Program-made: the position numbers and the translations under genes
From: Porticoccaceae bacterium
GTDB taxonomy: Bacteria > Pseudomonadota > Gammaproteobacteria > Pseudomonadales > Porticoccaceae
Direction: 5' to 3'
Length of the DNA: 11,787 nucleotides
Assembly: GCA_030590275.1 (NCBI GenBank)
Contig: JAUUYV010000015.1
Span: 1-11,787 of the forward strand
Shown here: positions 1 through 8,487 of the stretch, piece after piece
Position numbering within the stretch: position 1 is the stretch's first letter
How the letters are laid out: every line of letters begins with the position of its first letter
The notes under the pieces: generated by a model
The model's database searches: none
Told to the model about the DNA's origin: nothing
Seen by the model: only the letters and a program-made list of their open reading frames with translations

Positions 1-416
1 CATCGGGCATCGACGAACTAGAAATCAAGGAAGGCGAAGAGTCTGTGCGCATCAGCAGACATCAACCTTTACCAGCTGTGTTCCCGGTTCAGTCACCCAT
101 ACCTGCTCTACAAGCTATGCCGCCCGTACAGGCAAGTGCCGATGTGGCAAGCACCGCTTCAACAGATGCACCAACCATGACGGGGCATGTAGTACGCTCG
201 CCGATGGTCGGCACCTTTTATCGCGCGCCATCACCGGACGCATCTTCTTTTATCGTAGTAGGGCAAAGCGTAGCAGTGGGCGATGTCCTGTGTATTGTCG
301 AAGCCATGAAGATGATGAACCAGATAGAATGTGACAAAGCGGGAACTATCGGATCCATCGTAGCACTGGATGGTGAGCCCGTTGAGTTCGATCAAGCCAT
401 GATTACGATCATTTAG
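1..416 (+). CDS. accB: Biotin carboxyl carrier protein of acetyl-CoA carboxylase (BCCP), 5' truncated by the window
   Basis: BCCP carries biotin between the biotin carboxylase and carboxyltransferase halves of acetyl-CoA carboxylase, the first committed step of fatty-acid synthesis in the cytoplasm. The frame is open from base 3, giving 137 visible residues that begin [18 protein letters not shown], the conserved N-terminal helix region of AccB. About 17-18 residues are therefore missing off the window; an apparent GTG at 45 is an internal Val codon, not the start. A Pro/Ala-rich flexible linker follows, then the biotinyl domain ([14 protein letters not shown], then [11 protein letters not shown]). 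The biotin-accepting Lys is the AAG at 309-311 within AMKM. The gene ends TAG at 414-416, 15 bp before accC, the usual accBC operon arrangement. Identity is near certain. Confidence 0.97.
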   Translation, partial: SGIDELEIKEGEESVRISRHQPLPAVFPVQSPIPALQAMPPVQASADVASTASTDAPTMTGHVVRSPMVGTFYRAPSPDASSFIVVGQSVAVGDVLCIVEAMKMMNQIECDKAGTIGSIVALDGEPVEFDQAMITII

Positions 417-431
417 CCCCGAGGACCTTTC

Positions 432-1772
432 ATGTTAGAAAAAGTTCTGATCGCTAATCGCGGTGAAATTGCTTTGCGAGTGCTCCGCGCCTGCAAAGAA
501 CTGGGTATTAAAACGGTAGCCGTTCATTCCAAAGTGGATGCCGATCTTATGCACGTGCGGCTGGCGGATGAATCAGTTTGCATAGGCCCTAACCCATCTA
601 TCGATAGTTACCTCAATATTCCAGCCATTATTAGCGCTATGGAAGTCACGGATGCCGTAGCAGTACACCCAGGCTACGGGTTTTTGGCTGAAAATGCTGA
701 CTTTGCCGAGCGTGTCGAACGTAGTGGCTTTGTTTTCGTCGGGCCAAGTCCCGATTCAATTCGACTCATGGGCGATAAAGTCTCGGCGATCGCCGCGATG
801 GTAGAAGCAGGCGTGCCAACGGTGCCAGGGTCAAATGGCCCCCTGGGAGATGATGCAGAGAGAACGTTAGAAATCGCCCTCGATGTAGGTTATCCGATCA
901 TTATTAAGGCTGCTTCGGGCGGTGGCGGACGCGGCATGCGCGTAGTTCATACGGAAGCCCATTTGATTAATGCAATCTCGGTGACCCGCGCAGAAGCCGG
1001 TGCTGCCTTCGGCGACGACACCGTGTACCTGGAAAAATTTCTCGAAAACCCCCGTCATGTGGAAGTACAGATTCTGGCTGACGGAAAGGGTAACGCAATT
1101 CACCTGGGCGCCCGAGATTGTTCCCTACAGCGTCGCCACCAGAAAGTACTAGAGGAAGCGCCAGCACCACTTATTCCTGTCGACATTAGTGAACAGGTAT
1201 TTGATTCATGTGTAAAAGCATGTTGCGAAATGAACTATCGAGGCGTCGGAACTTTCGAGTTTCTATACGAGGATGGTGCCTTTTATTTTATTGAGATGAA
1301 CACCCGCGTTCAGGTCGAACACCCAGTGACTGAAATGATCACGGGCGTTGATCTTGTCAAAGAGCAATTACTGGTAGCTGGTGGGGAAGCGCTCAGTTTT
1401 AAGCAGGAAGACATTGTTTTTCGCGGCCACGCTTTTGAGTGTCGTATCAACGCGGAAAACGCACGAACCTTTATACCTAGCCCTGGCCTGGTGACCACAT
1501 TCCACCCACCTGGAGGTCACGGCGTCCGGGTTGATTCACATCTTTATAGTGGCTACCACGTACCACCCTACTATGATTCACTGATCGGTAAAATCATAAC
1601 CTACGGTAAAGACCGTGAGGCTGCACTGATGCGCATGAGAAACGCGCTCGATGAGCTAATTATCGAAGGCATTGATACCAATATAGACTTGCACCGAGAT
1701 TTGGTTACTGATGGAGAGTTTAAACGTGGCGGTGTCAACATCCACTACCTGGAAAAGAAACACGGCCTGTAG
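432..1772 (+). CDS. accC: Biotin carboxylase subunit of acetyl-CoA carboxylase
   Basis: AccC is the ATP-grasp enzyme that carboxylates the biotin on BCCP using bicarbonate and ATP. The protein has 446 residues, against 449 in E. coli. Visible landmarks in order are the N-terminal biotin-carboxylase fold ([17 protein letters not shown]), the ATP-binding Lys159 before the glycine-rich loop (GGGGRGMR), [16 protein letters not shown], and the catalytic segment [16 protein letters not shown] with Glu288, Arg292 and Glu296. These numbers coincide with the E. coli enzyme as I recall it. The ATG start is preceded by GAGGA at 421-425, a good ribosome-binding site. It is cotranscribed with accB. The TAG stop at 1770-1772 is the first three bases of a tandem repeat leading into prmA. 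No damage is seen. Confidence 0.98.
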   Translation: MLEKVLIANRGEIALRVLRACKELGIKTVAVHSKVDADLMHVRLADESVCIGPNPSIDSYLNIPAIISAMEVTDAVAVHPGYGFLAENADFAERVERSGFVFVGPSPDSIRLMGDKVSAIAAMVEAGVPTVPGSNGPLGDDAERTLEIALDVGYPIIIKAASGGGGRGMRVVHTEAHLINAISVTRAEAGAAFGDDTVYLEKFLENPRHVEVQILADGKGNAIHLGARDCSLQRRHQKVLEEAPAPLIPVDISEQVFDSCVKACCEMNYRGVGTFEFLYEDGAFYFIEMNTRVQVEHPVTEMITGVDLVKEQLLVAGGEALSFKQEDIVFRGHAFECRINAENARTFIPSPGLVTTFHPPGGHGVRVDSHLYSGYHVPPYYDSLIGKIITYGKDREAALMRMRNALDELIIEGIDTNIDLHRDLVTDGEFKRGGVNIHYLEKKHGL

Positions 1773-1811
1773 AACCCGTAGCTTAGAACCCCTGGCTTAG
1801 ATTCTATGGCT
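1770..1811 (+). repeat. Three tandem 14-bp imperfect repeats across the accC–prmA junction
   Basis: Three head-to-tail 14-bp units fill the gap exactly: TAGAACCCGTAGCT (1770-1783), TAGAACCCCTGGCT (1784-1797) and TAGATTCTATGGCT (1798-1811). Units 1 and 2 match at 12 of 14 positions, units 2 and 3 at 10 of 14. The TAG of unit 1 is the accC stop codon. The ATGGCT of unit 3 is the first two codons of prmA. The period is not a multiple of three, so each unit reads in a different frame. No Shine-Dalgarno sequence is visible in this stretch. The function is unknown; it could be only a replication-slippage product. Confidence 0.75.
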
Positions 1812-2774
1812 GAGATCGTGGATAACAATCCAAACTGCTTGCAGCTTAAGCTGTCGATCAATGGTGATCAAAACGTGCTTATAGAGACCGCTTTGCGAGC
1901 TGCGGGGGCTACTTCAGTTACCTTTATAGATAAAAACCTTACTGTTGATACATGTGATACCAATAACGATACAAAGTTAAGCAACATTTCAGCAGACGTT
2001 TCTGAGTGGGGAGCCATTGATGCACTAGGCTTATTTGCCTTTGACGTAAATAAAGATACCGTCTTACTCCAGATTTGCGCTCACATTAGCCCGCAAGTAC
2101 CACCGCCCTGGCGTTGGACAGTAGTCTTTGATCAGGCCTGGGAGGAAACCTGGAAAGAACACTTTCAGCCCATCCGCTGTGGTCCTCGTTTATGGATCTG
2201 TCCCAGCTGGGAACAAGCGCCAGAACCCGAAGCCATCAATGTGGTGATAGACCCTGGTCTGGCATTTGGTACGGGAAGTCACCCGACCACTGCTTTGTGT
2301 TTACGGTGGCTGCAGGAGCAAACACTCGCGGACACCAGCGTTATCGATTACGGTTGTGGTTCTGGTGTTCTCGCCATTGCAGCCTGCCTGCTGGGAGCTA
2401 CGCGGGTAATCGCAGTGGACAATGATCGCCAGGCACTTGAAGTCACTCGAGAAAATGCACGGCTCAATCAGGTGGGTGACAAACTCCTTGCCTGCCTTCC
2501 GGAAGAACTGGAAGCACTGGCTCCACCCGCAGCAAACATTATCATGGCAAACATTCTCGCAAACCCATTGATAGAACTAGCCCCTCACCTCCTTACCCTA
2601 ACTGCCATTGGCGGCAAACTATGCCTTTCAGGAATCCTGGATGCTCAATATGACGAAGTTGCCAAAGCCTATAAGGGTACATGCCGGTTTGATGAGCCCG
2701 AAGAACAAGAGGGCTGGGTGCGGTTGAGCGGTGAAAGAACGATCCAGGGTCAAACACAGGGTAGCGTTTTATAA
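1806..2774 (+). CDS. prmA: Ribosomal protein L11 methyltransferase
   Basis: PrmA uses S-adenosylmethionine to trimethylate amino groups of ribosomal protein L11. The protein has 322 residues, against 293 in E. coli. The extra length lies in the N-terminal substrate-recognition domain and a short C-terminal tail (TIQGQTQGSVL). Diagnostic segments are RLWICPSW, DPGLAFGTGSHPTT from about residue 149, the SAM-binding motif VIDYGCGSGVLAI at 179-191, and MANILANPLIELAP from 247. The ATG at 1806 is the first usable start after an in-frame TAG at 1779. It lacks an evident ribosome-binding site and lies in the third unit of a 14-bp tandem repeat. N-terminal QLKLSING matches the family's beginning, so the start is at most a few codons off. 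It lies 33 bp after accC and probably shares its transcript. Confidence 0.95.
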   Translation: MAEIVDNNPNCLQLKLSINGDQNVLIETALRAAGATSVTFIDKNLTVDTCDTNNDTKLSNISADVSEWGAIDALGLFAFDVNKDTVLLQICAHISPQVPPPWRWTVVFDQAWEETWKEHFQPIRCGPRLWICPSWEQAPEPEAINVVIDPGLAFGTGSHPTTALCLRWLQEQTLADTSVIDYGCGSGVLAIAACLLGATRVIAVDNDRQALEVTRENARLNQVGDKLLACLPEELEALAPPAANIIMANILANPLIELAPHLLTLTAIGGKLCLSGILDAQYDEVAKAYKGTCRFDEPEEQEGWVRLSGERTIQGQTQGSVL

Positions 2775-2808
2775 TAGAAACAATGGAATTCAAGCAGTTA
2801 AAAATAAC

Positions 2809-3975
2809 ATGGTCTCTTTGAGGCATAGCATATACGTGGATGAGTACGGCACACGCTGCCCAAACTGCCAAATTGTGTTCAGAGTATCATCGTCACAGTT
2901 GAATGCAGCTGAAGGTGCCGTGCGCTGTGGTATTTGTCTGTCGACATTTGATGCCCTGGCCAACCAGAGCGAAATCGAGCAGCAAGCTTTACCTGCTCAA
3001 ACCAGGGGCATCGATGGCGATGAACACGTCATCGACGACAGTTTTGACCTTTCGCTATTAGATGAGAATTCGAAAACTCCTGAGGCCGACGAGAAGACAA
3101 AAAACCTGTTGCCCCACGGCATAGGCGATATTGAACTCGAACAGCTTGCCATTGATGATCTCGATTTGTCGGTACTGGAAACAGATCCCGAGGAAATTCT
3201 AGAAGAACAGCATTTAGTAGAAACCAGCGAAAACGAATCCTTAAACTCTGCTTTTGTGAAAGCTGGCGCCACACCTAAAGCTCCTGCAGCTGATATCACG
3301 GGTGACGACACTAGCGTCGCTATGGCCGATGCCAGACCAGAACAGGCGTTCGTATCCCCGACAGACACCCACACTGAATCAGATGGGATTGCAACAGCGG
3401 AGCCTGTCGGGTTCAACAGATCAACTATCTCATTGTCCGGGCAGTTAAACGAACTAATTGCCGCTAATCAAAAAAGCCCCCAATCAAAGCCCTTTCGACT
3501 AAACCGTCAATCGACCAAGATGTTCGCGATAGTCATAGTGGGCCTAAGTAGCCTGACGTTCCAATGGTTTCTCTTCAATGCTGACCAGGATTATCATCAG
3601 AAAAGTTACACCAGTGTGTACCAGAGATTTTGTGGGATATTTTCCTGTAGCGATCACGAATCCAGGAATCTCCCGGCTATTCAAACTAAAAACCTGGTGG
3701 TGCGAACACACCCTCGACGCTCTGGCTCCTTGCAGGTAGATGCCACCTTAATTAATCTGGCCGAGAAACCTCAGCGCTTCCCCCATATGATTCTTACCTT
3801 CGAAAATCTGGAGGGCGCGATCCTTGCCCGACGCAACTTCAGCCCCAACGAATATCTCAAGGGGGAATTTGTCGGAATTGATTCAATACCGCCTCAACAG
3901 CCCATTCACTTTATTTTGGAAATTGTAGACCCTGGCGAAGATGCTGTTTCTTATACTTTAATTCCCTCTGGTTAA
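2809..3975 (+). CDS. MJ0042 zinc-ribbon and DUF3426 single-pass membrane protein
   Basis: Function unknown; genes of this kind recur between prmA and dusB/fis in gammaproteobacteria. From ATG 2809 there are 388 residues. The N-terminal zinc ribbon has paired cysteines Cys17/Cys20 (TRCPNCQIVF) and Cys40/Cys43 (RCGICLSTF), the MJ0042-type pattern. Residues about 50-235 are a low-complexity acidic linker, likely disordered, containing the motif IDD..DLS.L twice (75-86 and 115-125). One hydrophobic segment (about 238-257, MFAIVIVGLSSLTFQWFLF) is followed by a soluble DUF3426 domain to the end, with FENLEGAILARRNF and FVGIDSIPPQQP typical of the family. I infer a cytoplasmic ribbon and linker with a periplasmic C-domain. 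The start is uncertain: the frame is open back to 2731 inside prmA, ATG 2809 has no clear ribosome-binding site, and GTG 2836 has GAGG 13 nt upstream. Confidence 0.85.
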   Translation: MVSLRHSIYVDEYGTRCPNCQIVFRVSSSQLNAAEGAVRCGICLSTFDALANQSEIEQQALPAQTRGIDGDEHVIDDSFDLSLLDENSKTPEADEKTKNLLPHGIGDIELEQLAIDDLDLSVLETDPEEILEEQHLVETSENESLNSAFVKAGATPKAPAADITGDDTSVAMADARPEQAFVSPTDTHTESDGIATAEPVGFNRSTISLSGQLNELIAANQKSPQSKPFRLNRQSTKMFAIVIVGLSSLTFQWFLFNADQDYHQKSYTSVYQRFCGIFSCSDHESRNLPAIQTKNLVVRTHPRRSGSLQVDATLINLAEKPQRFPHMILTFENLEGAILARRNFSPNEYLKGEFVGIDSIPPQQPIHFILEIVDPGEDAVSYTLIPSG

Positions 3976-4063
3976 AATTGTCTCAATTCCCCCTTCCTAG
4001 AGTGCGAAAGTCACGCTATTATTTCCGGCCTTTTGAATTCTGCTCAGGTAAGGCTTAAGGCTC

Positions 4064-5137
4064 TTGATACAAATTGGTCCACACACACTTGCTAGCAAAA
4101 CCTTATTAGCTCCAATGGCTGGTATAACAGACTTGCCTTTTCGAAACCTGTGTCGAGAATTTGGGGCCGGGCTTACCTGTTCTGAAATGCTGACTTCCGA
4201 CGTACGGCTATGGCATAGCCCTAAATCTTCCCGCCGCCTACCCAATAAAGGTGAAGTGGGCCTCAAGACCATACAAATTGCAGGCACAGAAGCAAGCCAA
4301 CTGGCCAGAGCAGCAGCGCTTTGCGAACAGCTAGGCGCTGACATCATCGATATTAATATGGGGTGCCCCGCCAAAAAAGTGTGTAAAAAACAAGCCGGGG
4401 CGGCATTGATGCGAGATGAGGTCTTAGTAGCGAAAATTCTTAAATCGGTGGTTGCAGCGGTCGATATCCCTGTGACCCTGAAAATTCGCACTGGCTGGGA
4501 TATCGAACACCGTAACGGTCCGACGATTGCTGTGATTGCCGAAGACTCTGGTGTGCAGGCGCTTTCGGTCCATGGCCGTACGCGCAACTGTCGTTTCGAC
4601 GGTGAAGCAGAGTACGACACCATTGCCGAGATCGTACGACAGGTTTCCATACCGGTGATCGCCAATGGCGATATAACGACCGGTCCAAAGGCGGAGGAAG
4701 TACTTAACTACACGGGTGCGGCGGGGCTTATGATTGGGCGGGGAGCGTTTGGTAAGCCGTGGTTATTTGCAGAAATCAATCAACACTTAAATCCCCACTC
4801 CCAGCTGCCCTTTAAACACCCCCTGCCTCTGGCGGAGTTAATAAACAGGCACCTCCAGACGATACACGAATACTACGGTGAGGTAGCAGGGGTGCGAATT
4901 GCACGCAAGCATATGGCCTGGTATCTGCAAACCACCCAGGCTCCGTTACCGACGGAAAAACTCAATACCTTACGAGGCACCTTGCGCAGACAATTTAATG
5001 CGCTAAAAACTGTAGAACAACAATTACACTTTGTTGATCTACATCGAGGCTTATGGGCTCATTGTGTGCAGAATACCCCCCTCCCCCAAAATAAAAGTAT
5101 CGACACAAAAGTCGCCGAACTGGACCAAGTCGCATGA
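4064..5137 (+). CDS. dusB: tRNA-dihydrouridine synthase B
   Basis: DusB is an FMN- and NADPH-dependent enzyme that reduces uridine to dihydrouridine in the tRNA D-loop. The protein has 357 residues, against about 321 in E. coli, with the excess at the C-terminus. Visible features are the N-terminal TIM-barrel strand LLAPMAGITDLPFR, the catalytic Cys101 in INMGCPAKKVCKK, the conserved SVHGRTR, and the phosphate-binding end of the barrel (ANGDI, GLMIGRGAFGKPW). The start is TTG at 4064. An in-frame stop at 4049-4051 excludes an earlier ATG, and MIQIGPHTL matches the family N-terminus. TAAGG at 4049-4053 (10-nt spacing) or AAGG at 4057-4060 may serve as ribosome-binding site. The stop codon overlaps the fis start, the classic dusB–fis pair. 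Confidence 0.96.
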   Translation: MIQIGPHTLASKTLLAPMAGITDLPFRNLCREFGAGLTCSEMLTSDVRLWHSPKSSRRLPNKGEVGLKTIQIAGTEASQLARAAALCEQLGADIIDINMGCPAKKVCKKQAGAALMRDEVLVAKILKSVVAAVDIPVTLKIRTGWDIEHRNGPTIAVIAEDSGVQALSVHGRTRNCRFDGEAEYDTIAEIVRQVSIPVIANGDITTGPKAEEVLNYTGAAGLMIGRGAFGKPWLFAEINQHLNPHSQLPFKHPLPLAELINRHLQTIHEYYGEVAGVRIARKHMAWYLQTTQAPLPTEKLNTLRGTLRRQFNALKTVEQQLHFVDLHRGLWAHCVQNTPLPQNKSIDTKVAELDQVA

Positions 5138-5424
5138 GCCTCCCTAACGCCCTTCTTAGTAACTTTCTGTCTGAAGAACCGCCCGAAGCTAAACGGACGC
5201 GCGTCCTGGCGCAATGTGTCGAAGATGCCATGGAGCATTATTTTCTCCTGCTCGATGGTCACGATACCGTTGGTTTGTATGATCTGGTCATGCAGGAAGT
5301 CGAAGCGCCTATGTTCCGCGCCGTCATGAGCCATACTCGCAATAATCAGAGTAAAGCGGCAGAACTCCTGGGTCTCAATCGAGGCACCCTACGCAAAAAA
5401 CTCAAGCTTTACGGTTTACTTTAA
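5134..5424 (+). CDS. fis: Nucleoid-associated DNA-binding protein Fis
   Basis: Fis is a small homodimeric protein that bends DNA and regulates rRNA and tRNA promoters, recombination and replication. The protein has 96 residues, against 98 in E. coli. The C-terminal helix-turn-helix (about 70-96, NNQSKAAELLGLNRGTLRKK then LKLYG) is nearly identical to the family consensus. The dimer core (LYDLVMQEVEAPMFRAVMSHTR) precedes it, and the N-terminal arm is divergent as usual. Its ATG shares ATGA (5134-5137) with the dusB stop, so translation is probably coupled to dusB by termination-reinitiation. No separate ribosome-binding site of good quality is visible. Confidence 0.97.
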   Translation: MSLPNALLSNFLSEEPPEAKRTRVLAQCVEDAMEHYFLLLDGHDTVGLYDLVMQEVEAPMFRAVMSHTRNNQSKAAELLGLNRGTLRKKLKLYGLL

Positions 5425-5432
5425 TCTTTGGA

Positions 5433-5448
5433 GCCGCGTATTAGCGGC
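5433..5448 (+). other. Short GC-rich hairpin between fis and purH
   Basis: GCCGC (5433-5437) and GCGGC (5444-5448) form a 5-bp stem with loop GTATTA in the 41-bp fis–purH spacer. No U-run follows, so it is not a canonical terminator. It could mark a processing or pausing site in a fis–purH transcript, or be chance. Confidence 0.3.
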
Positions 5449-5465
5449 CCTGCTTCGGAGTTGAT

Positions 5466-7067
5466 ATGACCACCCATCCAGTTTCCCCCCAACACGCTTT
5501 AATTAGCGTGTCGGATAAAACCGGTATTGTCGATTTCGCGCGGGCTCTCAGCGAAATGGGCATTGAACTGTTATCCACTGGCGGCACTTACCGCCTATTG
5601 TCAGAACATGGTATCGCCGTGCAGGAAGTCGCCGATTACACCGGTTTTCCCGAAATGATGGATGGCCGCGTTAAAACCTTACACCCAAAAGTCCACGGTG
5701 GAATATTAGGACGGCGGGGCACCGATGATAGCGTGATGGCCGAAAATGATATCCGGGCGATTGATCTGGTGGTAGTCAACCTCTATCCCTTTGAGGAAAC
5801 CATCGCTCGGCCGAATTGCGACTTGCCTACCGCCATTGAAAATATCGATATCGGCGGCCCCACCATGGTACGAGCCGCTGCAAAGAACCACCGGGATGTG
5901 GCGATAGTGGTAGACCCAGCCAGTTACTCTGACTTGCTCGCGGAACTGCGCGACAATCAGGGCGCTCTGAGCCATGCAACTCGATTTGATCTCGCAGTAA
6001 GCGCCTTTGAACACACCGCTCGCTACGATGGCACCATCGCTAATTATCTGGGCACACAGCTTCCCGAAGAAAATGCGGACGATCCAAAACCGGCTGGAAC
6101 AACGCTTTTTCCGCGCACCTGGAACACCCAATTCACTCGCACGCAGATTATGCGTTACGGTGAAAATCCCCACCAGGACTCCGCCTTTTACATCGAACGC
6201 GACCCACAGCCAGGCAGTATTGCAGTCGCTCAGCAATTACAGGGCAAAGCGCTTTCCTATAACAATATCGCCGATACCGATGCCGCACTGGAATGCGTTA
6301 AGCAATTCGATCAGCCAGCCTGTGTCATTGTGAAACACGCCAACCCTTGCGGTGTCGCAATCGCCGAGAGTCTTGAAGAAGCCTATGAGCAGGCCTTTGC
6401 TACCGATAGCGAATCGGCCTTTGGCGGTATTGTTGCTTTTAATCGAAAACTAGATGGCGAAACCGCTACCAGGGTTCTCGATAAACAGTTTGTCGAAGTA
6501 TTAATTGCACCTACGGTATCCGAGGAAGCAATAAAAGCGGCGCAAGCCAAAAAAAATGTACGCTTGCTCTGTTCCGGTCAGTGGCAACATCAGGTTACCA
6601 AAGGTCGCGATTACAAGCGCGTTAATGGTGGTCTGCTGGTACAGGACCGGGATAGCGGCTGGGTAGAGGCCAGTGATTTGAATGTGGTCAGCAAACGTAA
6701 GCCCACCCCCAATGAAATTGATGATCTTTTATTTGCCTGGCGAGTCGCCAAGTTTGTTAAATCCAATGCCATTGTCTACGCCAGGAACGGGCAGACCATT
6801 GGCGTCGGTGCGGGCCAGATGAGTCGTATTAATTCAGCTCGTATCGCGAGCATTAAGGCCGAACAGGCCGGCCTGGAAGTGAGTGGCTCGGTGATGGCCT
6901 CGGATGCCTTCTTCCCGTTTCGCGATGGCATAGACAATGCAGCCAGCGCTGGCATTGCCGCCGTCATCCAGCCTGGTGGCTCCATCCGCGATGAAGAAGT
7001 GATCGCCGCCGCCGATGAAAACAATATGGCCATGGTGTTTACCGGAATAAGACATTTTCGTCACTGA
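5466..7067 (+). CDS. purH: Bifunctional AICAR formyltransferase / IMP cyclohydrolase
   Basis: PurH catalyses the last two steps of de novo purine synthesis: formyl transfer from 10-formyl-THF to AICAR, then ring closure to IMP. The protein has 533 residues, against 529 in E. coli. The N-terminal MGS-like cyclohydrolase domain shows [37 protein letters not shown] and [15 protein letters not shown]. The transformylase domain shows RYGENPHQ, the catalytic Lys290-His291 pair in [28 protein letters not shown] and the terminal [11 protein letters not shown] and [11 protein letters not shown]. The ATG is preceded by CGGAG at 5456-5460. It follows fis by 41 bp on the same strand. purD does not follow here; the next gene is convergent. 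Confidence 0.98.
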   Translation: MTTHPVSPQHALISVSDKTGIVDFARALSEMGIELLSTGGTYRLLSEHGIAVQEVADYTGFPEMMDGRVKTLHPKVHGGILGRRGTDDSVMAENDIRAIDLVVVNLYPFEETIARPNCDLPTAIENIDIGGPTMVRAAAKNHRDVAIVVDPASYSDLLAELRDNQGALSHATRFDLAVSAFEHTARYDGTIANYLGTQLPEENADDPKPAGTTLFPRTWNTQFTRTQIMRYGENPHQDSAFYIERDPQPGSIAVAQQLQGKALSYNNIADTDAALECVKQFDQPACVIVKHANPCGVAIAESLEEAYEQAFATDSESAFGGIVAFNRKLDGETATRVLDKQFVEVLIAPTVSEEAIKAAQAKKNVRLLCSGQWQHQVTKGRDYKRVNGGLLVQDRDSGWVEASDLNVVSKRKPTPNEIDDLLFAWRVAKFVKSNAIVYARNGQTIGVGAGQMSRINSARIASIKAEQAGLEVSGSVMASDAFFPFRDGIDNAASAGIAAVIQPGGSIRDEEVIAAADENNMAMVFTGIRHFRH

Positions 7068-7113
7068 GCCTTGCTGAAAGGCCAGTAAAAATCCGACACA
7101 AAAACAATAAGCC

Positions 7114-8376
7114 TTAGCCTCCCGACAAACTGGCCAGGCGCTCCCTGGCAGCCTGACCTAACTGACCGCCAGCACGTGCTGCTTCCTGATAATAGTTAGC
7201 CGCCTGCTGTTTTTCGCCTTCAGCCAAAGCGATTTCTCCCAAATAAAAGCTGGCAATAGCTGTGGATAATAATTGGCGGCTGCGTTCGAGATCGTATTTC
7301 GCGTTCTTATATTGTTTTTGATCATAACGAAACACACCGCGGGCAAGGTAGTGACCCACATAATTAGGATTCTTGCTGATCGCCGTTGAAAAAGCCTTTC
7401 CAGCATTACCGGTGTTGCCAGCCATATTCCAGGCGTGCCCCCGCAACTCCCAAAACCGACCTTCGCGAGGCTGAATTTTTACGGCTTTGTCGAGATGGGC
7501 CAATGCAGCCCGATGATCTTTTGTATTCAAAGACTTGATAGCATTAGTCTGTGCTTTATAGGCCGGTGCGTCCCTAAGAATTTGTGCGATCGCTCGACGA
7601 TAACGGTCGCGGCCAGTAATGCCTCCCGATGGCAAACTAAGTAACTTTGCTTTATTGGCCATAACTCGCGCCTGCGATGGTGGGTGACTCGCAAACAAGC
7701 CCGATATAAGATCTGATTTTCTGCCCTGGGCGAGCCGTACAAAGGTTTCCTGCAGCCGTACTGCACCCCTGGGGTCATAACCCGCTTTGGACATATATTC
7801 CATGCCAAATGTATCGGATTCCAGTTCTGCATCTCGACCGTATTTGGCCATCCACGCATCCGAACCCATTTGCAGGGCCTGACTGATGTCATAGCCCCCG
7901 TGCTGGCTTGCCATCCCAATGGCCTGAGAACCAAGGCCTATCAGCATGCCCCGAGTCATTTGGCTAGCGCCATGTCGAGCAGCAGCGTGCACGATCTCAT
8001 GAGCCAGCACCGCAGCCAACTGGGATTCGTCTTCCAGATGAATCAACAATCCGCTGTTGATGGCAATTTTACCGCCGGGCAGAGCCCAGGCATTCGGGGT
8101 CGGGTTATTTAAAACCGTAAATTCATAAGGTAGAGCGCGGTCACTAACTGCAGCGAGTTTCATGCCTACTCCCCTGACATAGGTTTGAATTTTGGGATCC
8201 AGATAATAGATACCGCCCTGAGATTGTTGTGCCGGGCGGTATTGTTGCTGACCAATGGCAACTTCCTGCCCGGCAGACACCAGTGAAAACTCCTGCCGAC
8301 CAGTGACAGGGTTCACTGTACATCCGATAGTCAGACTTAATATCAGAGTAAGAACAAGCAGGCTAATGTGTTTCAT
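7114..8376 (-). CDS. M48-family zinc metalloprotease lipoprotein with C-terminal TPR-like repeats
   Basis: A predicted periplasmic protease of the BepA/LoiP-like class, which handles misfolded outer-membrane proteins in better-known members. The protein has 420 residues. The signal peptide MKHISLLVLTLILSLTIGC ends in a lipobox with Cys19 as lipidation site; the -3 residue is Thr, a less common choice. CTVNPVTGRQEFSLVS is typical of the family's N-terminus. The catalytic zinc motif HEIVH is at 126-130, and the third ligand is probably Glu184 of ELESD (184-188). HPPSQAR follows, then from about residue 270 alpha-helical repeats of TPR type (AALAHLDKAVKIQP, AGKAFSTAISKNPNYVGHY, AANYYQEAARAGGQ). 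It is shorter than E. coli BepA (487). It is convergent with purH and divergent from yaaA. The specific substrate cannot be read from the sequence. Confidence 0.9.
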   Translation of the reverse strand: MKHISLLVLTLILSLTIGCTVNPVTGRQEFSLVSAGQEVAIGQQQYRPAQQSQGGIYYLDPKIQTYVRGVGMKLAAVSDRALPYEFTVLNNPTPNAWALPGGKIAINSGLLIHLEDESQLAAVLAHEIVHAAARHGASQMTRGMLIGLGSQAIGMASQHGGYDISQALQMGSDAWMAKYGRDAELESDTFGMEYMSKAGYDPRGAVRLQETFVRLAQGRKSDLISGLFASHPPSQARVMANKAKLLSLPSGGITGRDRYRRAIAQILRDAPAYKAQTNAIKSLNTKDHRAALAHLDKAVKIQPREGRFWELRGHAWNMAGNTGNAGKAFSTAISKNPNYVGHYLARGVFRYDQKQYKNAKYDLERSRQLLSTAIASFYLGEIALAEGEKQQAANYYQEAARAGGQLGQAARERLASLSGG

Positions 8377-8465
8377 CGGAACATCTCATTTGGCGTATCA
8401 GTTTTTTACCCGGGCTTTATTTAACATGTTTTGTTTAGCATGTCGTGACCAAAGTCAGCCTTAGC

Positions 8466-8484
8466 GGATAGATTTTAATCTACC
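8466..8484. other. AT-rich inverted repeat in the M48/yaaA divergent spacer
   Basis: TAGAT (8469-8473) and ATCTA (8478-8482) form a stem around TTTA, flanked by GG and CC that also pair if A8468 bulges. It could be an operator half-palindrome or an RNA hairpin. It contains ATAG (8468-8471), but the periodic ATAG/CTAT series of an OxyR site is incomplete. Confidence 0.35.
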
Positions 8485-8487
8485 ACG

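Noticed and set aside
3994..4022. Promoter for dusB–fis (TTCCTA, 17-bp spacer, TATTAT)
   Set aside because: The -35 box matches only three of six consensus bases and the 88-bp gap offers nothing else to support it; the genes could also be read from upstream.
3997..4665. Minus-strand open frame of 222 codons opposite dusB
   Set aside because: It is antisense to a gene with clear conserved motifs, is rich in Ser/Arg/Ala as expected for a shadow frame, and shows no recognisable domain or ribosome-binding site.
5706..6236. Minus-strand open frame of 176 codons opposite purH
   Set aside because: It lies wholly inside the conserved purH coding region and shows no family signature; it is a by-product of purH codon usage.
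7068..7082. Terminator between purH and the M48 gene (GCCTT / AAGGC hairpin)
   Set aside because: The 5-bp stem has no U-run on either strand; it may be chance, although a terminator would be expected in this convergent gap.
8409..8443. Palindromes CCCGGG, AACATGTT and the ACATG/CATGT inverted repeat
   Set aside because: Short, with no consistent link to a promoter or known operator; expected by chance in a spacer of this size.
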